Source of the DNA: Delphinapterus leucas
Taxonomy: Eukaryota; Chordata; Mammalia; Artiodactyla; Monodontidae
Assembly: GCF_002288925.2 (NCBI RefSeq)
Contig: NW_022098021.1
Coordinates: 8,291,966 to 8,355,965, forward strand
Length of the DNA: 64,000 bases
Reading direction: 5' to 3'
The position numbers were made by a program, and so were the translations under genes. Under the pieces are notes generated by a model, which saw only the letters and a list, made by a program, of their open reading frames with translations, had not been told where the DNA came from and made no database searches. Below are positions 11,236 to 22,150 of this stretch, one piece after another. Position 1 is the stretch's first letter, and every line of letters starts with the position of its first letter.

Positions 11236-12544
11236 CAATATATGTAAGCTAGTTTTAGAAATTATAGTAAACTAATCTCATAATTCACGGCACAGATCCT
11301 GTACTTATCTTAATTTTTTTTTTTCATGGACTGGATCTTTGTGGCAAATTTATATCCCAACCAATTATTGCTAATACATAGGAAAGCAATAAATTTTTCT
11401 ATATTATTGTAATGAGCTTTTTTACTAAAATTACTAATTCTAATGCTTTTTACAGGTTTTACAGGTTTAAATTCATATAATCTGCAAATAATGCAACTAG
11501 TTCTTTTTCTTGTTTGATTACATTAGTCAGAATTCCTAGATCAAATTGTTCAATACTATCAGTTTCTGATTTTGCTGAGACTATGTAGAGTGTTTCACCA
11601 TTTTAAGGTGTTGATTGGTTTGGGATTATAATTTTATTAACAATTTATTCTTCTAATCCTAGCAAACTATAATTTTTTAATCAGGAAGTGAATTTTATTA
11701 AGTGCTTTTCAGCATCTACTGAAATGAGAATCTGTTTTCCACTTTTTTCTGAGATTAATTATAATAGATTGAAGTAATTAATTCTTAACAAATATTCTAA
11801 CGTTGAACTGTCTTTGCATTGTGGAATATAATCTATTTTGTTATAATTTTTTTACACTTGCTTGCTTTACTAACAGTTTATTAAGATTTCTGCATCTATA
11901 TTCCTAAGAGATATCAGACTATAGATTTTTGTTTGCTTGCTTTTTGTTTGGGGGCACTGTATTTTTCTGCTCTTTGCAGCAAGGATCTGTGAGTTTTATT
12001 AAATGAATTGGAAATCTTCCCATCTTTTTCTGTTCTCCAGAATGGCTTGAATAATACAGAAGTTCTGTTCCTTAACATTTGCTTATAAAATAACTTGGTA
12101 CTAGTGGCTTTTGGAAAACTGGATTTTACTTTCTAATCATTGCTACAATTTCTTTCATAATTATCAGCATTTTGGGATGTCAAAATTGTTTCATGGGTCA
12201 CTTTGGTAACAGCTGCCTCTGAGATCATCTATTTCTTACAAATTTTGAAATTTGCTAACATAGAGTGTGTATACTGTTCTTCATCGTATATTTTATGTTT
12301 TATTCCTAAAGTAGTGTATTTGTACTTTCTCCCTGGTTCAATCTACCTTTGGCAGAAGCTTTGATCTTTTATTGTCATTTTAAAGAGCCAATTCTTAGGT
12401 TCATCAATTCTACGGTTTGCTAATTGATTACTTTCTGCTTTTGTATGTCTCAGATCTTTCCCTTCCACATTCTTTAGATTTATGTACGTCTCTGTCATCT
12501 TAGGTACTATATTTAATTCGTTTTGATTTGTTCTGATTTAATAA

Positions 12545-12770
12545 CAGTAATCTTAGTTGCATTGTGTCCCATAGAGTCACAAGAGTTTTGGAACTGGAGA
12601 AAATTGTCAAAACCATATAATTCAAACCCTTTGTTTTCCGTATTAGGAAAGCAAACAGGTTAAAGACTTGTTCACAGCCAGCCACCTGCAGAACCAAAGT
12701 ATCAAACAATTTTCCTGATCCTCTTTTTCTGATCCACCACTCTTCCTGGATGCTTAACCAAGAAAAGACA
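12545..12770 (-). mobile_element. probable MIR/MIR-like relic
   Basis: AATTCAAACCCTTTGTTTTCCG ... AAGCAAACAGGTTAAAGACTTGTTCACAGCCAGCC resembles the reverse complement of MIR-class sequence. Diverged, so the family assignment is weak. Confidence 0.4.
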
Positions 12771-12779
12771 CGAGAATAA

Positions 12780-13440
12780 AGCAAAGAGGGATAATTTCTG
12801 GTGGGAAAGTGACTTGTTTACAGCTTGGGAAACCCCTCAAAAGGCCAGGACTTAAAGTAGCCAGCTAAGGGCTTTCTGAGCACTGTTTTCTCTGTCTCTG
12901 GGACAGAGGTTAGTATATGTTGACACAAGCTGACTAAATAAACCTGTTGATTCAGGAAGGGTGCAGGGCCTGTAGAGGGCAGCTTTGGAACTAGACTTCA
13001 GACCAGTGGAGCCACACCTGTCGTAAAGGAGTTCACATTGCTTCAACTGCCCAGCTCTGAACCAGACCTCCCAGGTGAGAGAACCTCCCTCTTCCCACTC
13101 AGAGTTCCAGTCTGACCGCTCCTTCCACCCCTGCCTATTGTATCCTGACCTGATTGCGTTTTCACCCTGCATCCTGACCTGATTGCGTTTTCACCCCAGA
13201 GCCGCCTGGAAGAAGGATTGCCATCTGCTTGAATTATAGCTCCCAGGGCAGGGCCAGGAAGCTCAGCAGTGGGGGTGGGGAGAGGAGAAAAGCAAATGGG
13301 GTAAGAGCAGCTCAAGTGATGAACAGGCTGGCCTGTGTGTAACTGTTTAGCGCCCTCCATTTTTCTCCTTTCTTGCCCTAACTTGTATTAGTGAAGGTGG
13401 TGGAATGGGGCAGGAAACAAAGTGGTGTAGACACGGATTC
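12780..13440. other. no gene seen; unassigned sequence
   Basis: Moderately GC-rich. Minus-strand ORFs at 12852-13360 look like chance frames: no domains, and they run through the tandem duplication listed next. Confidence 0.5.
13139..13196. repeat. 29-bp tandem duplication
   Basis: Two copies (13139-13167 and 13168-13196) of TG(T/C)ATCCTGACCTGATT... differing at one base. Seen directly; a recent slippage or repair duplication. Confidence 0.95.
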
Positions 13441-13454
13441 AAAAATGAGTTTTT

Positions 13455-13668
13455 ATGGGCTTCCCTGGTGGCGCAGTGGTTGAGAGTCCGCCTGCCGATG
13501 CAGGGGACACGGGTTCGTGCCCCGGTCCGGGAAGATCCCACATGCCACGGAGCGGCTGGGCCCATGAGCCATGGCCGCTGAGCCTGCGCGTCCGGAGCCT
13601 GTGCTCCGCAACGGGAGAGGCCACAGCAGTGAGAGGCCCGCATACCGCAAAACAAAACAAAACAAAAC
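13455..13668 (+). mobile_element. young CHR SINE with 14-bp TSD and (CAAAA)n tail
   Basis: Begins TGGGCTTCCCTGGTGGCGC; tail is a CAAAA pentanucleotide array (13646-13670). A perfect TSD AAAAATGAGTTTTT lies at 13441-13454 and 13669-13682. The antisense strand is open in all three frames across most of the SINE, giving spurious 70-107 residue ORFs. Confidence 0.97.
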
Positions 13669-14094
13669 AAAAATGAGTTTTTCTTCCTTTTTACTTACAA
13701 AGGCTTATGAAAGTTCATTACTTTCATTTAACATTGGATATTGGTGATCTTTTGAGAATGAAGATGTAAAAAGATGGATGTGTGTGTACAGACGTGTACA
13801 TATGTATATACACACACACATTTTACACACATAGAAGAGTCTGAAACCCAAGGGGATCTTGTGATGGAGCCTTTTTATGTAAAGTGATGAATGTTTTTGC
13901 CTTGGGAATAATTTTACTCCTTCTTTAAGTGTCTGTTTTGTCTGGGTGTTTTACGTTTTATATAGAATAATGCTCAGTATATATTTTTTATTCCTGTTTT
14001 TTGCCCTGCATGAAGATAAGAGATGTTTTACTGTTGTTACCTGGAATTACCTGTAAAAGTCAGTGCAGCTCACAAAAATTCCGATGTTTAGTAA

Positions 14095-14300
14095 GGACTA
14101 ACTCTGTGCCCAGGGGCTTTCACAGGAATTATCTTGTTTACTCTCCCTTAGCCACTTCCTGCATAGTGAATGCTGTCATTCTTGCTTTACAGATGAAGAT
14201 GCAGAAGCTCAGAGAGGTTAACTCACTTACCCTAGATCACACAGCTAATAAATGCCAGAATCTAAAATCAAACCCAGATCTTCTGATTTCAAGTTGGATA
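14095..14300 (-). mobile_element. MIR SINE
   Basis: TTTACAGATGAAGATGCAGAAGCTCAGAGAGGTTAACTCAC and ATCACACAGCTAATAAATGC are clear reverse-complement MIR core. A second fainter MIR-like piece (AGCAAATACTATATCCCAGG) is at 14630-14720. Confidence 0.85.
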
Positions 14301-14719
14301 TTCTGTCATCTGCCTGCCAGACCAAAGCCATTTCATACTACATGGTCAACTCCTTAAGGTCTAGGATAATGCCTCATTTATCTTCATACAGTGCATTGTC
14401 AGCTGTTTCCCAGGAGATTATATACTTTGTGGATTATTACCTTTTATTGATTTTTATGTTTTCAAGATATTACATGAGTATTCTTTGAGAGAGCAGGTCA
14501 CAAAGCTATAAGACCTTTCAAAACTAGCCATCTCCTGACCCACCACCCTACATAATAAGTTTTTTGTTCCTGAATTATTCCATGCAATTTGATTTAGAAT
14601 TTGAAAGAGAAAGGAATAAGAAATTGCTTTTACTTAGCAAATACTATATCCCAGGCAGAATGAGTTACATTTCCCCAAAGGTATCTTATTTCATCCTCAG
14701 AAGGACTCTCACTTATCCT

Positions 14720-15080
14720 GGGACTCCAGCCCCTGTGCTGTTTCCACCTCACTGGACTGCCCCCAGTGCCATGAGAAACGCATCTATTATCAAGTGTCAA
14801 GATCATCACCGTGATAGTTAATATACCATGTGGAAGTTCACCTGGTTTTCAGAAGTTCTTCCCTGTAGTCACAATTGATTGGTTACTAATAAGTTAAAAA
14901 CGAAGTTAAAGCAATCTGCACCAACACTTATTTTAAATGAAAACCAAGTATTCATCCCTATTCTCTTCCTTCTGAAAACCGATGTACATCTTAAAACTTT
15001 ATTTGAATTTTTGTAGTTGGAAGCTACACAAGTCAGAAGTAGTATGTTCTTCTAAAATATTACATTTTATCCTCCCCCTG
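14720..15080. other. no gene seen
   Basis: Unassigned sequence with no repeat I can name and no credible exon. Confidence 0.5.
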
Positions 15081-15095
15081 ACCCCCCACTGCTTT

Positions 15096-15294
15096 TTTTC
15101 ATTTTTTTTGCGGTACGAGGGCCTCTCCTGTTGCAGAGCACAGGCTCCAGACGCACAGACTCAGTGGCCATGGCTCACGGGCCCAGCCGCTCCACGGCAT
15201 GCGGGATCTTCCCGGACCGGGGCATGAACCTACGTCCCATGCGTCCCATGCATCGGCAGGCGGACTCTCAACCACTGCGCCACCAGGGAAGCCC
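15096..15294 (-). mobile_element. CHR SINE with a 16-bp deletion and a 9-bp duplication
   Basis: Compared with the other young copies it lacks ACTGTTGTGGCCTCTC after GGGCCTCTC, a deletion between direct CCTCTC repeats. It also carries a tandem CCCATGCGT/CCCATGCAT duplication near 15236-15253. An imperfect TSD around CCACTGCTTTT flanks it. Confidence 0.93.
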
Positions 15295-15299
15295 TGCCT

Positions 15300-16590
15300 C
15301 CCACTGCTTTTTATTATTCAAGGTTTACCCTGGCTGTTCTTTATAGTAGCCAGACAGTTCATCTGGTCAGGTAGCATTGTTCTCTTTGGTTCATTAAATT
15401 GTAAATTCCTCAAGCTCAGGAAGTTTTTTCTTCTTTTATTCCCACCTCCCTTCCCTGGACTTACATTGCTGATACATAAAAGAGCTCAGTAAATGTGTGG
15501 TGCATTGAATGGAATGGAACTGTAGCATTCATCCACCTCACTGGACTTGGTGGGTGTCCTGGTTGTCCGTCCACCAGCCCTGTGGTGTGTTTAGAGCCAG
15601 TGCTTCCAGAAGCGGACTGAGGTCCCTTGGAATGGGGCTGTTGTCATTGCCCAAATCTATTATGTATCATTTAGAATCGAAACTATATGTCAGTTAAATT
15701 AGCACTAGAATTCTCTTCCCTCTTTCTCTTTACTTGGTATAACTTTAAAAAAAAATACTTTTTTGTGATTATTTGCGCTCACTCCTTTTGGAACTTAACC
15801 AAAGCAGTTGTTTGTAGTCATGTTTGAGCCATTTGTGAATCAAGAAAATCAACCTTAGAAGGTTAGAGTCAAGTGTTCAGGCCTTATCTTGCCATATCAG
15901 CCTTTTACCTACATATTTCAGTGGGTATCGAACTCATTTTTCTTCTTCTAACTTCCTGTCTTCTGCTGATGTCAACTAGTTAGGTATTTGTGTTTAAGTG
16001 TATGAAAATATAACTCCTGCAGCCCCAAACTGCTTCTAGAAGCTGCAAGGACTCAGAAGACATGGTTCTCCTGGCATCCACCTCCACTCCCCAATCTTAG
16101 CCCCGGGAGCCTGGCATGGGTGACCCCAATATGTAAGGAGAGTGAACCTCCAGTTCCACAGCCGAGCAAGCAAAGGTGTGTAAGACATGAGTTACATGCC
16201 AGCGAGGGAGACGGATGCGTGGGCAGATCAACTATACAGCAGTGTAGGAAAGGTGTTGGTAAATAGTTGAGCAAGGGAGTTAGGAGCTCAGAGGGGCAAC
16301 TAAGGCAGCTGGGAAAAGCCAGAAACAGTTTCTTAATGGAGCCTGGGGAATTGGGGTTGGGAGAGGAGAGAGGGGTGGTGCAGGGAGCGAGCGAAGGGAA
16401 TTAAGGGGTGAGGAGAGGGTAAGAAAAGGACTCCAGGAGGAGGTGGCCACGTGAACTAGGGCACTCACTGAGCGATGGCTGGGAGTGGGGAGTGTTCAGG
16501 GCACCAACCGCGTGCAGCTGAGCATTGCTGAACAGGCACATGCAAAGAAGGCAGTTGTAAGAGGTGAGAGTAAGGAAGCGAACTGGCACC
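15300..16590. other. no gene seen; unassigned sequence
   Basis: No recognisable exon. The ORFs at 15509-15697 and 16053-16589 lack known motifs. A possible L2-like tail is at 15390-15510 (CATTAAATTGTAAATTCCTC ... GAATGGAATGG). Confidence 0.45.
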
Positions 16591-16594
16591 AGGT

Positions 16595-17110
16595 CATGGA
16601 GGAGAGGCTTGGTGGTGCCAAGGTGCTGAATGGAGCCATCATTGCCTTTCCACCTACAGACCCAGGGAGCCTTGAAGACAGTTTAAGCGGAAGGACCTGC
16701 CATTTGTCTTTGCAGTGGAGCCATTTGGCACCAATATTTAGGACACGTTTGAGGGGCAGAGGCAGAGAGAAAGCCATCGCAGAGTCTAGGCAAGAGTTAA
16801 TGGAGACCTGCCTTAGGACAAGGGTGACAGGAATAGAGGAAGCGATGAATTCAGAGTGGTAAAATTGGCAGCACTGGGTAAGCGCTACGTGTGGTGGCGG
16901 GGAGAGGACAGAATTTAGAATGATTCCCAAGTTAGAGATTCAAGTGGTCAAGACAATTCAGGAGGGGTAGCAGTTTAGAGCCAATGATGATTTCAGTTCT
17001 GGACCTGTTGAGCCTCGGGTGATCTTGAGTATCTAGATGGAAATATCCATCATGTAGTTGGATGTGAGCCCCATGATGAGGTGGTAGCATAGATCTGAGA
17101 ATTTTATGTA
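16595..17110 (-). mobile_element. L2 LINE fragment
   Basis: Reverse-complement L2: GAATGATTCCCAAGTTAGAG, TTCAGTTCTGGACCTGTTGAG, AGATGGAAATATCCATCATG. ORFs 16485-16862 (+) and 16496-16930 (-) are frames through this repeat. Confidence 0.65.
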
Positions 17111-17241
17111 TCTGAAGAGCACACAGCCACTACTTGAGAACGTGAGCACAGGGTGATTAGATTTATCCCTTGGTTAATAGTACCTGTCCAAGAATTCCAG
17201 GCTGCTTAGACATACGGGATAAAGATATAGACATGTGTACA

Positions 17242-17290
17242 GACACACACACACACACACACACACGTGTATATATATATATATATATAT
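17242..17290. repeat. compound (AC)n/(AT)n microsatellite
   Basis: An AC array followed by GTGT and an AT array ending at 17290. Directly visible, probably polymorphic. Confidence 0.96.
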
Positions 17291-17820
17291 TCCCCCTGCT
17301 CCCCTCCCCCACTGAGGATTAGTAAAATAGTAAATATTCTGTGAAGCATTGCATCAGAAGAAGCGTTTGCAAGGAATGTAGACAAAACAACATAAACCAA
17401 AACCACATACCTCCTCCAAAAAAAGAGCAGTGCATGTAGAAAATTACAGCTTTGTATCCACGTCAAAGAAGAGTGTTTGACAGCTACAGGATGTGAGAAG
17501 GAGATTCAAATGACCAGTTTGTTTGGTTTGGGGAAAAAGAATGTTCACATGAAGTCACAAGAGAACCCCTTACATCCTCCGTATCGCATTAAAGTCACCA
17601 TTAATACATCCCCGGCCCACTCACCCTAACAATGTGTTTAATGTGTTCACCCAGCCATTTTTCCCCCCACCCCGGCCCCCGTAAGTATGAAACTGTACAA
17701 AATACTACTGATTTTTTAGATCTGGGCATTCACTAAAGTCATTTTGATATTTCAAAGTGGAAGTTAAACTAGATGTTTTCTAGGGAAAAGAAGCTTCGTA
17801 TGGATATCTGTAGATCACGA
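17291..17820. other. no gene seen
   Basis: Unassigned; C-rich patch at 17663-17681. Confidence 0.5.
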
Positions 17821-17826
17821 TATAAA

Positions 17827-17974
17827 CAGCTGGCCCTCCGTTATCTGCTGGTTCTGCATTCTCAGATTCAGCCAGCTGCAGCATTTTACAAAGGCACTTG
17901 AGCATCTGTTGATTTTGGTATCAGCTTTTGGGGGTCCTGGAACCAGGGCCCCTTGGATACCAAGGACGACGGTG
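17827..17974 (+). mobile_element. Tigger/pogo-type non-autonomous DNA transposon
   Basis: Starts CAGCTGGCCCTCCGTTATCTG and ends with GGGGGTCCTGGAACCAGGGCC and GGATACCAAGGACGACGGTG, the pair of ends typical of short Tigger-derived elements. The middle is mostly deleted. The exact family name is uncertain. Confidence 0.65.
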
Positions 17975-20730
17975 TTACCTTACTAAACGACAACTCAATA
18001 CAGGGAACTCTTGTATTAAGTGATTTAAAGAATTTTATTTCTTATGGCTCCTCTCCTGGAATGGCAAAGAAATAAAACATTTGTAACAGTTGATGAATAC
18101 TATATCATTTTTTCAAGTCTGAATTACACTGAGAATCCTATGCTAGTTTCTCCAAGACTCCAAAATTCTCCAGAATTCTTCAACATTTCATTACTGTAAG
18201 AATTCTCTCTCCGTGTAGGAAAGGGGAATTAGAGAAACTACAGTTATAAATACCTGGCCTTTCAGGTCAACAGTAAATAAAAAAAGGCCTGACAAAAATA
18301 AAGACACACAAATGCTGGAGCTGAGGTAGTGTTTCATCTTTTGAGAATTTCAGAAGAATTACTGTGGGAAAATGGAAAACCACAAAACAGCATTTATTAA
18401 ATTCCTAGTCAAACTTCTGCATCTCTGTAAAGACCAAAATGAAACCACAAGCGATCATAGATGGAAACAAACTGACTTCCCCGATAAGGTAGCATTTCAT
18501 CAGGGCGGTGTGATCGCTGATCTTTGTGGAGAAACTTGTTCAGCAACAAGAAGAACACAGGTTTGTGTGTAACAGCGTAACTGCTGATCGAGTGAGAACA
18601 CTGTTGGGTTTCAGTTATTTTCTGCCTGCTTGGAGGACAACCTGTAGAAAAATATAATTATATTTTGACTTCCCTTGCCCCCTTCCAGCCGTTGGCATGT
18701 GTTGCAAGAGTAGAAACTCACTTCTTCAGTTTCCTGGATACATTATAAAGACAGTTTCTGTGGCTTGTATTGGACTCCTGAGCCTGATATAAATTGTTTG
18801 AAGTTACTTTCTCTGGTCCATCTTCTTTAGCGCAGGCAAAAGTAGTTGATTTTGTATTGATTGCATAGCACCAGGTCTGTTCTCCTTGTAGGGGAGGGGG
18901 GACCTGGCAAACAACGTGCAGGGATTTAAAGCTTGTTCGTTTCTTCTACGTGGGCAGTCACGATGCCCAAGAGGCCATTAACAAATGGCCTTTTGTTTTG
19001 CAGAACATTAGGGTCAAAACATACTAATAGTTGTTTGTTACCTAGAAAACAGGGGGAAAGAAAGTTCTCTATTCAGCCAAGTTTGGAAAATGCCAGTTAA
19101 ACAGAGTTAAGTAGGATTGATTCTTTGCTGCAAGGCTCAAGAGTCTTCAACATGGACCCCTGCATGGTGACGCTACAAAAGAGATTTGTTCGCAGAATTT
19201 CCTAGACGTTTCTCACCTAGGCACAGCTTTGTCACACAGACCCACTGTTTGAAAATCGTGGGTTAAGGCACGGACTCCAGAAGTTCTGTAAACACTTGAC
19301 CGTGTGGCCTGGGGAAGGCCTCAACTGATACACAACTTTGGTTTCTTCGGCCTATACACTGTCTTTAAAAACATGAAGCCAACATTTACAAATCAGGATA
19401 TTTCAATACAAAAATCAGGGTTGCAAGCTTCTCTTGAAAAATCAGAGGATGAGACAGACTGGGCCTTCAGTACTCCACAAGCACAGTTCACTGGACCTTG
19501 GGAAGCCACTGCCCTTCAGGGGAGAGATGTTCACCCCATTCATCACTGTTTACCCACCCTGTTTCCGTACACACGACAGCCTCACTCATTGATCTCCCTT
19601 GGGTGGCTCCAGACACACTGGCCCCTCCCAGCCACATGGTACCCTTCACACGGATGAGAGGGGGCTCTGAGGTTGAATCTGGGTGGGTGGTGGATGGCAG
19701 GACAAAGCCTGGAATCTGGAACCAAATATGCCAAAATGTTGACAGTGGTTTTCATGATTCATGAGGTTATAAAATGTTTTCTGCTTCTTTTTATTTACTT
19801 TTCTGTGCTTTCCAAATATTCTGCAACAAACATATTTCCTTTGTAATAAAAAACAGAATTAAAAAAAAAAACAGAAAGAATCTGAAATAGGGATTTTTTT
19901 TTGAGATTTAGCTGCTATGAAAATATCTCCCTTCCTTGAAATCCTGATTACTAATAGAACTTATAAAACCAGTAAGAGAAGCATGAATTTATGCAAGAAA
20001 CCAAAAATAGGTCTGCTTCAAGAGTTGTCTTAAGATCTTGTCTCTTAGCTATTCATCATGAATTAATGATATAAATTTGTAGTTATATTTTATGGAGGTG
20101 GGGTTGAAAGATGTTGGTTTGGCTTATATGAAGTTTGGTTTCGATACTTGGACCTTTCCTAGCTTCTAGAATATGATAAAAAAAAATCACCTTTTGTATG
20201 GAAAATGATAAAAATAAATAAGTAGAAGGATAGTTAGATCTTTCTGAGATGATAGAGGAAGCTGGGAGAATTGAAGTGGAAAATCAAGGCCTTACTGGTG
20301 AAGATAGTTCCAAGTTTTGATAAAATTTCCTCCAAGCTGGCTAGGACTCAACAGTGAGTAAACAAACATGACACATTCTTAAATCTTGCATGAAATGGAC
20401 ATTTGGAACCCTTAGTTGGAATTTAATTCCTGGACAAAGGAAATAAAAGGGTGGCTCCTTGCAGCACCTGAGGGAGAGACACTGGAAGGACACCATTTGA
20501 AATTTCTCATTTGATTCAGTTGCTCTTTCCTGGTCATAAAAGAAGGCCCAGAAATGAGGGTGGGGCAAAGGAGATGCTTTGTGGAAAAGGATGAGGAACC
20601 AGGGAGAGGGAAGACAAAATCAGAAGGGAAAAGCCTGGAGGTAGCTGGGAAACAAAGAATCAGAGGGGAAATGTATATTTCAGAGAGTTTGGTGTTAAAG
20701 GAAGGCTAGGCTTGGTTGTAATCAGTTATT
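17975..20730. other. no gene seen; largely unassigned
   Basis: A 66-codon ORF at 18372-18572 and 117/88-codon overlapping ORFs at 19304-19764 show no family signature. 19640-19870 loosely resembles an L1 3' end (ACAGTGGTTTTCATGATTC, then AATAAAAAACAG and an A-run). Confidence 0.45.
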
Positions 20731-20734
20731 GCTG

Positions 20735-20872
20735 CAATTTCTTGGCCTCTCTTAGCGAGTTTCCTCCTCTGTCAAGTAGAGAAGATGGTAGTGCTGCATG
20801 AGAAATGTCAGTACTTAGCATAGTACGTGACTAGAGGGAGTACACGATAAATACTATTACGAGCATTGGATT
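20735..20872 (+). mobile_element. MIR SINE
   Basis: TTGGCCTCTCTTAGCGAGTTTCCTCCTCTGTCAAGTAGAGA followed by ACTTAGCATAGTACGTGACT and ATAAATACTATTACGAG matches MIR core and 3' part. Confidence 0.75.
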
Positions 20873-20879
20873 AAAAGAA

Positions 20880-21990
20880 AATGTTGCTATGTTTTACATT
20901 GACTCCCAGTTTTTGGGTAGTGATAAGAGAATGTCTCATAGGGTATGACAACAGAAAACAAATTGGTATCTTGAGATTTGTTTCATGGCCTTGTACATGG
21001 TCCACCAGTTTTTTAGATGTCCTACAGAAATTTAAGACATTGTTTTTGGGTACAGAGTTCTCGGCCCACTGGATCAGGCTTTTGAATTGTGATATTTAAA
21101 TCTGTTTTCTTACAGTTGCTTTTTTTTTTTGACTGCTTAATATCAATTTCTGAAAAACTTTACTCTTACTTTTGTTTGCATAAGAAGCAATACGATGTTT
21201 GTAAAAATGCTAACCATATGAAGCTAAACTGGGATTTAAATGGCCGTGAGTTATAAAATTTTTCTATTGCTCACACCTGAATTCGCACAGAATAGAGCTA
21301 GCTCAATGACTAGGACATTTCACATGTTTTCATTAAAAGGGTGGTGTCACCTGAATAATCAGTGCAGTGTTTGATCCAGCTCCAAAGCCACTGAAGGCAT
21401 TCATGCTGCCACTTACCCCTGGAAAGTTCAAATCGTAGAATCTAAAGGTCATCAGCAGTGTCGGAAATTGTGGGAAGACTCTTCAGACTAGGTCATTTCA
21501 TCCAGTCCTTGGGTGTTTAGCAAGGCTGCACCCAAGTTGCCTAAGGTAACCGATGTTTATCCTAATCGTGAAGTTCTTTGCCCTAAAAGATTGCACACTT
21601 TTGCTTGGTGGCTTGTGAGGAAACTTCCTGTTAAGAAGTGCCTTCTTTTTTTTTTCATTGCAGTTTTTTACTCTTTTACTTCTCCGTTCATTCTGTAATA
21701 TTTATTGAGCACTTTCTCTGGGCAGCTCACTGTAACAGTGAATGTGTTACCTGGGAGTATCGTGTAGACATCTTTCAGGCATCCTTGGAGTTCTACAGTG
21801 TGTAAATTAAACACTAAAGACATAGTTCAGGATAAGAAAATTCTTCAGTGAAAATGACTCACATAACACTTGAGTCCATGTATATTTTTCTCTCACTCTT
21901 GAAGTAGATGATGGAATAAGAAGATTGTTTTCACTTTTATTTATTAATTTTATTAGCTGAAAGCCGGAACATGTCTGAATCCTGGCCGAA
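20880..21990. other. no gene seen; weak L2 tail
   Basis: 21685-21760 (TAATATTTATTGAGCACTTTC) is a minus-strand L2 end. The rest is unassigned. Confidence 0.45.
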
Positions 21991-22020
21991 TGCACTGGGG
22001 GGAGGTATAACGTTGCCTTT

Positions 22021-22150
22021 TTAAAAAAAGTTTTATTGAGGTATAATTGACATAGAATAAATTGCTTATATTTGAAGTATAGAAGTTGATTAGTTTTGAC
22101 ATATGTGTACACCTATGACTCCATCACCCCCCAACATTTCAAGTCTAGAA
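22021..22150 (-). mobile_element. L1 3'UTR fragment
   Basis: GTTTTATTGAGGTATAATTGACATAG and the following sequence are the classic reverse complement of an L1M-type 3'UTR. Confidence 0.75.

Larger units (their letters stand above)
9130..12490 (-). mobile_element. large decayed L1, minus strand, with nested elements
   Basis: 9130-9570 and 10490-12480 read as the reverse complement of old L1 ORF2, first its C-terminal part, then the reverse-transcriptase region. Recognisable phrases are TTTTCAGCATCTACTGAAATGAG and TTAAAGAGCCAATTCTTAGG. A second old L1 3'UTR-like block (about 9660-10480) sits between these parts, with GGATTCAATCCAGGATCACAC and TGTCTGACGCTTCTTCATGAT. A CHR SINE (10692-10906) and a MIR (11060-11235) are also inside. 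Every frame is heavily interrupted. The many short ORFs here are not genes. Confidence 0.65.

Noticed and set aside
16485..16930. 125- and 144-codon ORFs on opposite strands
   Set aside because: Both lie in an L2 LINE fragment and neighbouring sequence, overlap each other, and show no domain.
18372..18572. 66-codon ORF ending near an ACACAG|GTTTGT donor-like site
   Set aside because: Weak donor, no recognisable peptide and no neighbouring splice or promoter signal; treated as chance.
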